Source: Deltaproteobacteria bacterium
GTDB lineage: Bacteria > Desulfobacterota > GWC2-55-46 > DRQE01
DNA: 32,177 nucleotides
Direction of reading: 5' to 3'
Assembly: GCA_024278765.1 (NCBI GenBank)
Contig: JAJRSM010000017.1
Location: 1-32,177 of the forward strand
Positions 26,797 through 32,177 of this stretch are shown in pieces. The translations under genes and the position numbers were made by a program. Within the stretch, counting starts at the first letter, position 1. Each line of letters opens with the position of its first letter. Under the pieces are notes generated by a model. It searched no databases, was not told where the DNA came from, and was given only the letters and a program-made list of their open reading frames with translations.

Positions 26797-28123
26797 AGCT
26801 CCCCCTCATACCGTCTTTTAAAATATCGGTCAATCTAACCGAAACCTCTTTACACTTTAGCTCATCACCACCCTCTACCAGAACCGGAATATAATTTGTC
26901 GTACGTCCTTTTAAGAGCCCTGTTTTACGGTCCCGGCCCGACTCGATCAAGACCGTCATTTCACGCCCGAGGAAACGATTATAAAAAGCCCGCCTCTTCC
27001 TTGCGTCCAGAGCATGCAACCGCGCGGCACGCTGCTTAATAATCTTCGGATCATTATGACCGGGCATATCTATGGCCAAGGTCTTAGCTCTCTTTGAATA
27101 TGGAAATATATGCAGATAGGATATCGGCAAGGCCTCTAGTAAATCATATGTATTCTCAAATTCTTGCTCGCCCTCACCCGGAAAACCAACAATAACATCC
27201 GTACCAATGGCAATATCAGTAACCTCTTTGGCAAGACCCCTTACAGTACCGGCAAATGATTGTGCGCTATAAGGCCGGTTCATCATTTTTAAGACCTTAT
27301 CATCGCCGCTTTGCACAGGCAGGTGCAGGTGATTACAGATCGAGCTTGCACTCGCCAAAAACTCTATCATCTCAGGAGAGACCTCATCAGGGTCGAGCGA
27401 GCTTACCCGGAACTTCGCGTCAAAGCCAGCACCATCGATCTCTCGCAAAAGCTGCAAAACAGAATAGCCAGCTGTAAAGTCAATGCCATAAGCACCCAGA
27501 TGAATGCCGGTCAGGACCATCTCTTTAAAACCATTTTTGACCAACCCTTTTATCTCTGCCATCACGTCCGTCAACGCAACGCTCTTGGACCTGCCCCTTG
27601 CAAGCGGAATGACGCAGAAGGCGCAATTCTTATTGCAGCCGTCCTGCACCTTTAGGTTTACGCGCGTGCGAATATTACGACCAGACTTTGGCCTAATATA
27701 GTTTTGCACACGAAGCTTAAGTGGCGTACCCTTCTGGTAATCACCGACCACAACATGCGCACCGTTTTTTTGTCTACCTTTTTTTATACACTCGACGACT
27801 CTATCTTTCTCGGGATTACCCAGGACGTAATCAACGCCATCAATCTCTGCGACTTCATCAGGCGAGACCTGAGCGTAACAGCCCGTAACTATTATCACGG
27901 AATCAGGGTGCTTGCGCCTAACCTTCCTGACCAATTGCCGGCCCTCGCCGTCAGTCTTGTGCGTAACCGTGCAGGTGTTTATAATATAGACCTCGGCCTC
28001 AGCTGAAAACGGCGCGACCTCAAAGCCGGCATCCGTGACAAAATCCTCCATAGCCGTGGAGTCATATTGATTCGACCTACAGCCAAGCGTTGTGATTGCC
28101 ACTCTTTTATCTATTGAATCCAT
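26789..28123 (-). CDS. mtaB: tRNA (t6A37) methylthiotransferase
   Basis: ITTLGCRSNQYDS, INTCTVTHKTDGEGRQLVRK, VQDGCNKNCAFCVIPLARGRSKS, C-terminal TRAM-like region. Confidence 0.93.
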   Translation of the reverse strand: MDSIDKRVAITTLGCRSNQYDSTAMEDFVTDAGFEVAPFSAEAEVYIINTCTVTHKTDGEGRQLVRKVRRKHPDSVIIVTGCYAQVSPDEVAEIDGVDYVLGNPEKDRVVECIKKGRQKNGAHVVVGDYQKGTPLKLRVQNYIRPKSGRNIRTRVNLKVQDGCNKNCAFCVIPLARGRSKSVALTDVMAEIKGLVKNGFKEMVLTGIHLGAYGIDFTAGYSVLQLLREIDGAGFDAKFRVSSLDPDEVSPEMIEFLASASSICNHLHLPVQSGDDKVLKMMNRPYSAQSFAGTVRGLAKEVTDIAIGTDVIVGFPGEGEQEFENTYDLLEALPISYLHIFPYSKRAKTLAIDMPGHNDPKIIKQRAARLHALDARKRRAFYNRFLGREMTVLIESGRDRKTGLLKGRTTNYIPVLVEGGDELKCKEVSVRLTDILKDGMRGSYD

Positions 28124-28151
28124 CTAGAAAATCCCTTTAACAATTATTCGT

Positions 28152-29360
28152 CTAGGCCTTTATAGCCCTATTGATCCATCCGCCACCAAGGACTTGATCT
28201 CCATTATAAAAGACAACGGCCTGCCCGGGCGTCACAGAACGCTGCGGTTCTTTAAATTCTACTCGCAACTCTCCGTCTTTGATATCTCCTAGCGTCGCCA
28301 AAACACCTTGGTGACGATAACGTATCTTGACCGTCACCTCATTAAGATCCGGTGCCGCGCCAGAGATCCAGTTAAGCTCTCTACAGATCAGGCCACCGGC
28401 GAATAATTCTTCGTCTTTACCAACAATCAGGCGATTACTCTCCAGATCAGTACCAAGCACATAATACGGCCCTGCGCCGTCTTTAATATCAAGCCCCCGA
28501 CGCTGACCTATCGTATACCTGAAGAGCCCTTTATGTTTGCCAACAATCCTTCCGGTGCCATCAACTATATCACCGGTATCTTCCTTTTGAGGTTCACCCG
28601 CCTTCTGCTCAAGCCGATCTGCAAGAAACTCACCGTAATCGCCATCGATAAAACATATCTCCTGGCTCTCTTTTTTACCGGCGACCTTAAGCCCTACCTT
28701 TGCAGCCAGCCTTCTGACCTCGTCCTTGGTAATATCACCTACAGGGAAGAGGGTCCGTGCAAGCTGGTCCTGCGTCATTGTAAACAGAAAATAACTCTGA
28801 TCTTTATTTGAGTCAACTCCTTTTAAAAGCCTGTAGCCATCGCCTGCGGCAGCAGGCGTCTCTATACGCGCGTAATGGCCGGTTGCCAGATAATCAGCAT
28901 CCAGTTCGCGAGCCCTCTGCAAGAGCACCTGAAACTTCATCACGTCATTACACTTTACACAAGGGTTCGGGGTCTCGCCACTGAGATAACTACCGATAAA
29001 ATAATCAACGACCTCGCGCTTAAAAACCTCTTCCAGATTTGCCACATAAAAAGGTATCCCTAACTTATAACAGACGCGGCGAGCATCTTGCAGATCATCG
29101 AGTGAGCAGCAGCTTCCTGCCGTTGCGGCTACCCCAACACCATCATCTGAACTATCACCCGCGCCGTCACCCGAGCCGTCTGGCTCGGAGTAATCCCAGA
29201 GCTGCATAGAGATACCAATGACATCAAAGCCCTGTTCTACAAGAAGTGCCGCGGCAACAGAAGAATCCACACCACCGCTCATTGCAACAACGACCTTTTT
29301 TGCTGCTACACCTTTTTTTTTGTTTTTATCTGCCATATCAAAAACCATCCAAGGCATCAA
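28152..29360 (-). CDS. mnmA: tRNA 2-thiouridine(34) synthase MnmA
   Basis: VVVAMSGGVDSSVAAALL PP-loop, ETPNPCVKCNDVMKF, ATGHYARIE, SQEICFIDGDYGEFL. True start may be MADKNKK. Confidence 0.96.
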   Translation of the reverse strand: MMPWMVFDMADKNKKKGVAAKKVVVAMSGGVDSSVAAALLVEQGFDVIGISMQLWDYSEPDGSGDGAGDSSDDGVGVAATAGSCCSLDDLQDARRVCYKLGIPFYVANLEEVFKREVVDYFIGSYLSGETPNPCVKCNDVMKFQVLLQRARELDADYLATGHYARIETPAAAGDGYRLLKGVDSNKDQSYFLFTMTQDQLARTLFPVGDITKDEVRRLAAKVGLKVAGKKESQEICFIDGDYGEFLADRLEQKAGEPQKEDTGDIVDGTGRIVGKHKGLFRYTIGQRRGLDIKDGAGPYYVLGTDLESNRLIVGKDEELFAGGLICRELNWISGAAPDLNEVTVKIRYRHQGVLATLGDIKDGELRVEFKEPQRSVTPGQAVVFYNGDQVLGGGWINRAIKA

Positions 29361-29376
29361 GCCTTAGTCTTAAAAT

Positions 29377-29402
29377 AAAAAAAACGAGGCCATTTGGCCT
29401 CG
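29377..29402 (-). terminator. Rho-independent terminator between iscU and mnmA
   Basis: Minus strand CGAGGCC-AAAT-GGCCTCG-TTTTTTTT. Confidence 0.92.
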
Positions 29403-29458
29403 CCTTCTCTAAACAAAAATCGCCAATCTGAAAACCCTATCAAATCTGACGTATAAAA

Positions 29459-29836
29459 CTACTTTGCTTCTTTCTTCTTTTTATAGTCATCAATAGCGGC
29501 TTGCAGCGCATCGGCAGCCAGATTAGAGCAATGCATCTTTACCGCAGGTAGACCATCGAGCGCATCTGAGACTGTGTTGTTAGAGATATCACCGGCCTCA
29601 GATAGCTTCTTACCCTTAACTAGCTCTGTTACCATTGAGCTCGTTGCGATAGCGGCACCACAACCAAAAGTCTTGAACTTGACCTCTTTTATAACATCAT
29701 TATCATCTACCTTTATGGAGAGCTTCATTATATCTCCGCATGCCGGATTACCGACCGTACCGACGCCATTTGCGTCATCCATCTCTCCGACATTCCTCGG
29801 ATTAGTAAAATGATCCATTACCTTTTCACTATACAT
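29459..29836 (-). CDS. iscU: Fe-S cluster assembly scaffold IscU/NifU-like
   Basis: MYSEKVMDHFTNPRNVGEMDDANGVGTVGNPACGDIMKL, FKTFGCGAAIATSSMVTELVKGK, VKMHCSNLA. Confidence 0.95.
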   Translation of the reverse strand: MYSEKVMDHFTNPRNVGEMDDANGVGTVGNPACGDIMKLSIKVDDNDVIKEVKFKTFGCGAAIATSSMVTELVKGKKLSEAGDISNNTVSDALDGLPAVKMHCSNLAADALQAAIDDYKKKKEAK

Positions 29837-29999
29837 TTCTTAATACCCTCCGCCTTAGACGGGTCATATTCCCGTTGATTATTTTATAGTTTTTAATGCA
29901 CATGACCGCCTCTGCGATCCCACGATAAATATTGCGCCTTCCATATATTATAACAGGCAATGGCTCGCCCATTCTACTTATTTCTTACGTGCAGACCTT

Positions 30000-31196
30000 C
30001 TAGTCAAAGTCCAGTTCAATCCCCTTCTGCGCCTTTGTGTCCCAGAGCGGTGACATCCCTCTGATACGCTCTACTATCGACGGCATCTCTTTTATGAGGT
30101 AATCAACCTCTTCTTCAGTATTAGAGCGGCCAAGACTGAACCTGACCGAGCCATGCGTAAGCTCTGCCTTGACACCCATTGCATTAAGGACATGCGAAGA
30201 CTCAAGGCTACCCGAGGTACAGGCCGAGCCACTGGCTGCTGCGATACCCAGCATATCCATACTTAAAAGTAGCGACTCACCCTCTACAAAATCAAAGGCA
30301 ACATTCGCCGTATTAGGGATTCTGGAATCTCTCTTACCATTTATCCTGAGTGCCGGAATGCCTTCCAGCAGACCTTTCTCAAGCCTATCTCTAAGCTTCG
30401 CTACCCTTGCTGATTCCCCTGCCATATCACGCATCGCTACCTCACAGGCCTTGGCTAGACCAACAATCCCTGCTACGTTCTCTGTACCGCCGCGCCTGTT
30501 GCGCTCATGATGGCCTCCGTGGATAAGCGGAACAATCCTTACGCCACGCTTTACAAAAAGTGCGCCAACACCCTTAGGACCATAAAGCTTATGGCCTGAG
30601 ATACTGAGCAGATCAACATTAAGGTCTGCTACATTTATAGGAATCTTACCTGCGCTTTGTACGGCATCGGTATGAAAAGTAATCTTATGCTCACGCGCTA
30701 TAGCACCGATCTCTTTGATAGGAAAGACAACGCCTGTTTCATTGTTGGCAAACATGGTAGTTATCAAAGTAGTCTCCGGAGTAATCGCAGAGCGTAGCTC
30801 ATCGAGATCAAGCATGCCGTCTTTGTCAACACCAAGGTAGGTTACTTTAAAGCCCTCTCGCTCTAGGAACTTGCACGGATTCAAAACAGCCGGATGCTCT
30901 ACCTTAGTAGTAATAATATGATTGCCCTTTTTCTTCTTTGCATAAGCAACACCCTTGATGGCAAGGTTATCACCCTCCGAGCCGGAGCTTGTAATGACAA
31001 GCTCAACTGAAGAACATCCCAGAAACTCACAGATCTGATCCCTTGCTTCGTCTATCGCCTTGTGCGGACCACGCCCGGCCCAGTGAATGCTGGACGGGTT
31101 GCCCCACTGCTCTGTAAGAAAAGGCTTCATAGCCTGAAAGACCTCACCGTCAACCGGTGTGGTCGCGTTATGATCAAAATATATCTGCTTACTCAA
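30000..31196 (-). CDS. iscS: Cysteine desulfurase IscS/NifS
   Basis: IYFDHNATTPVD, SISGHKLYGPKGVGALFVKRGV, RRGGTENVAGIVGLAKA, ASGSACTSGSLESSHVL. Confidence 0.96.
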   Translation of the reverse strand: MSKQIYFDHNATTPVDGEVFQAMKPFLTEQWGNPSSIHWAGRGPHKAIDEARDQICEFLGCSSVELVITSSGSEGDNLAIKGVAYAKKKKGNHIITTKVEHPAVLNPCKFLEREGFKVTYLGVDKDGMLDLDELRSAITPETTLITTMFANNETGVVFPIKEIGAIAREHKITFHTDAVQSAGKIPINVADLNVDLLSISGHKLYGPKGVGALFVKRGVRIVPLIHGGHHERNRRGGTENVAGIVGLAKACEVAMRDMAGESARVAKLRDRLEKGLLEGIPALRINGKRDSRIPNTANVAFDFVEGESLLLSMDMLGIAAASGSACTSGSLESSHVLNAMGVKAELTHGSVRFSLGRSNTEEEVDYLIKEMPSIVERIRGMSPLWDTKAQKGIELDFD

Positions 31197-31257
31197 GGAA
31201 AAACCTCCGTTGAAATCTATATTTTACTATTTCACTAATATCAGAATATCAGGCTAA

Positions 31258-31710
31258 CTAACGGCTCTGTATATCACACATATGCGCACTGCCACTCGCC
31301 TCTTCCAGCTCCGACAGTAGATCCTCTACACTTATCGAGTTTAAAAAACCCTTTATCCTATCGCCCAGCCCCTTCCAGATATTCTGAGTTATGCAGTTAT
31401 CAGCCCTTGTACAGACCTCTGCGTCATCATCTAGACAGGCCACCGGATTAAGCGGCTCTTCCACCACCGAGATCACATCGCCGACGCTTATCTCAGCAGC
31501 ACTGCGTGCCAGCACATAGCCACCGCCCGGCCCCCTAACGCTCCTGACAATATCACCCTTACGAAGCTTCAGAAAAAGCTGCTCTAGATAGGCCAGAGAA
31601 ATCCCCTCTTCCTTTGAAATATCTTTGAGGGATACCGGCTCGCCACCACGGTGCGAGGCGAGCTTGACCATAGCACGAACTGCATATTGTCCTTTTGTAG
31701 TTAATCTCAT
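31258..31710 (-). CDS. iscR: Rrf2-family Fe-S-responsive regulator, IscR-like
   Basis: MRLTTKGQYAVRAMVKLA, GISLAYLEQLFLKLRKGDIVRSVRGPGGGYVLAR, CLDDDAEVCTRADNC; first gene of the isc cluster. Confidence 0.93.
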   Translation of the reverse strand: MRLTTKGQYAVRAMVKLASHRGGEPVSLKDISKEEGISLAYLEQLFLKLRKGDIVRSVRGPGGGYVLARSAAEISVGDVISVVEEPLNPVACLDDDAEVCTRADNCITQNIWKGLGDRIKGFLNSISVEDLLSELEEASGSAHMCDIQSR

Positions 31711-31777
31711 ATTGACTCTCTATAAAGTTCCTTTTAATTACCAACCCTTAGGTGAAACACGAAAAGACACCATTAAT

Positions 31778-31803
31778 ATACATTGAGCGTAAAGGTAAGG
31801 TAT
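31778..31803 (-). promoter_or_regulatory. Possible second, degenerate IscR-like site downstream of the -10
   Basis: ATACCTTACCTTTACGCTCAATGTAT (minus strand), IscR-like half-sites with spacing off by one. Confidence 0.3.
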
Positions 31804-31818
31804 TCTTTATAATTTAAT

Positions 31819-31843
31819 ATACCTTATCAATTTTGTCAAGTAT
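31819..31843 (-). promoter_or_regulatory. IscR type-1-like operator overlapping the iscR -35 box
   Basis: Minus strand ATACTTGACAAAATTGATAAGGTAT fits ATASYYGACTRWWWYAGTCRRSTAT at 21/25; contains TTGACA, 17 nt upstream of TAAATT. Confidence 0.7.
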
Positions 31844-31944
31844 TCTCTTCTTCCTTTTTATTTAATACTTACTCGAGATGTCTTTACCATCAGGTACAAA
31901 CCCTAAAATGCCTACTTTAAAGCCCAAATAAATCGCTTTTGCAA

Positions 31945-31984
31945 TAAAAAAATCACCCCTTTGCAACACGAGCAAAGGGGTGAT
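31945..31984 (-). terminator. Strong rho-independent terminator facing left
   Basis: Minus strand ATCACCCCTTTGC-TCGTGTT-GCAAAGGGGTGAT-TTTTTT; 13-bp perfect stem plus T run. Confidence 0.9.
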
Positions 31985-32043
31985 CGGCATAACGGTGAGG
32001 CTTGAACGGTGGGGGGATGCCGGATATGTTACCACTATGATCT

Positions 32044-32177
32044 TCCCCCGATAAAGTAGACACAGAGTTAAGCTACTTTTCGCTGTTCTTCAAATGCGAG
32101 AGGCGATTTGTAGCCGAGAGTAGAATGTTTTCTCTGTCTGTTATAAAAGACCTCTATGTAATCAAATATCTTGCTTC
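32044..32177 (-). mobile_element. IS3-family element, 3' end (partial)
   Basis: OrfB C-terminus followed by IR-like CCCCCGATAAAGTAGACACA. Confidence 0.75.
32068..32177 (-). CDS. IS3-family transposase OrfB, C-terminal fragment (runs off window)
   Basis: Minus strand [35 protein letters not shown], characteristic IS3 integrase C-terminus. Confidence 0.92.
   Translation of the reverse strand, partial: SKIFDYIEVFYNRQRKHSTLGYKSPLAFEEQRKVA

Overview
This 32.2-kb window appears to be bacterial, Gram-negative-type chromosome, inferred from LPS core, lipid A and Isc genes. Both edges lie inside IS3-family transposase genes, so it may be one contig broken at IS copies. Left to right it contains: (i) an IS/repeat-rich left end with a UbiA/MenA-like prenyltransferase, a CxxCH membrane protein and a DUF302-like protein; (ii) rpoZ-gmk-yicC; (iii) a roughly 15-kb minus-strand LPS/heptose core cluster with an HldA-type kinase, an epimerase, a WaaP-like kinase, a tandem double-kinase protein, glycosyltransferases, an LpxL/HtrB acyltransferase, a Trm112-like protein, a flippase-like protein, GmhB, two heptosyltransferases and two radical SAM/SPASM-like proteins; (iv) a plus-strand trio of PfkB kinase, TVP38/TMEM64 protein and a large membrane-anchored HEAT-repeat protein; (v) a minus-strand RNA/sulfur block: truncated Elp3/YtqA-like radical SAM, rnc, mtaB, mnmA, iscU, iscS, iscR. 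The strongest non-textbook signals are a tandem double-kinase ORF beside a WaaP-like kinase, a pair of radical SAM proteins interleaved with a heptosyltransferase, a 97-bp tandem duplication that creates a coupled leader ORF before the epimerase, a 91-bp palindrome-rich repeat family starting exactly at gene stop codons, a membrane-HEAT protein, and a near-consensus IscR type-1 site over the iscR promoter. I found no convincing CRISPR array, tRNA or rRNA. All family calls come from motif reading; no searches were run.
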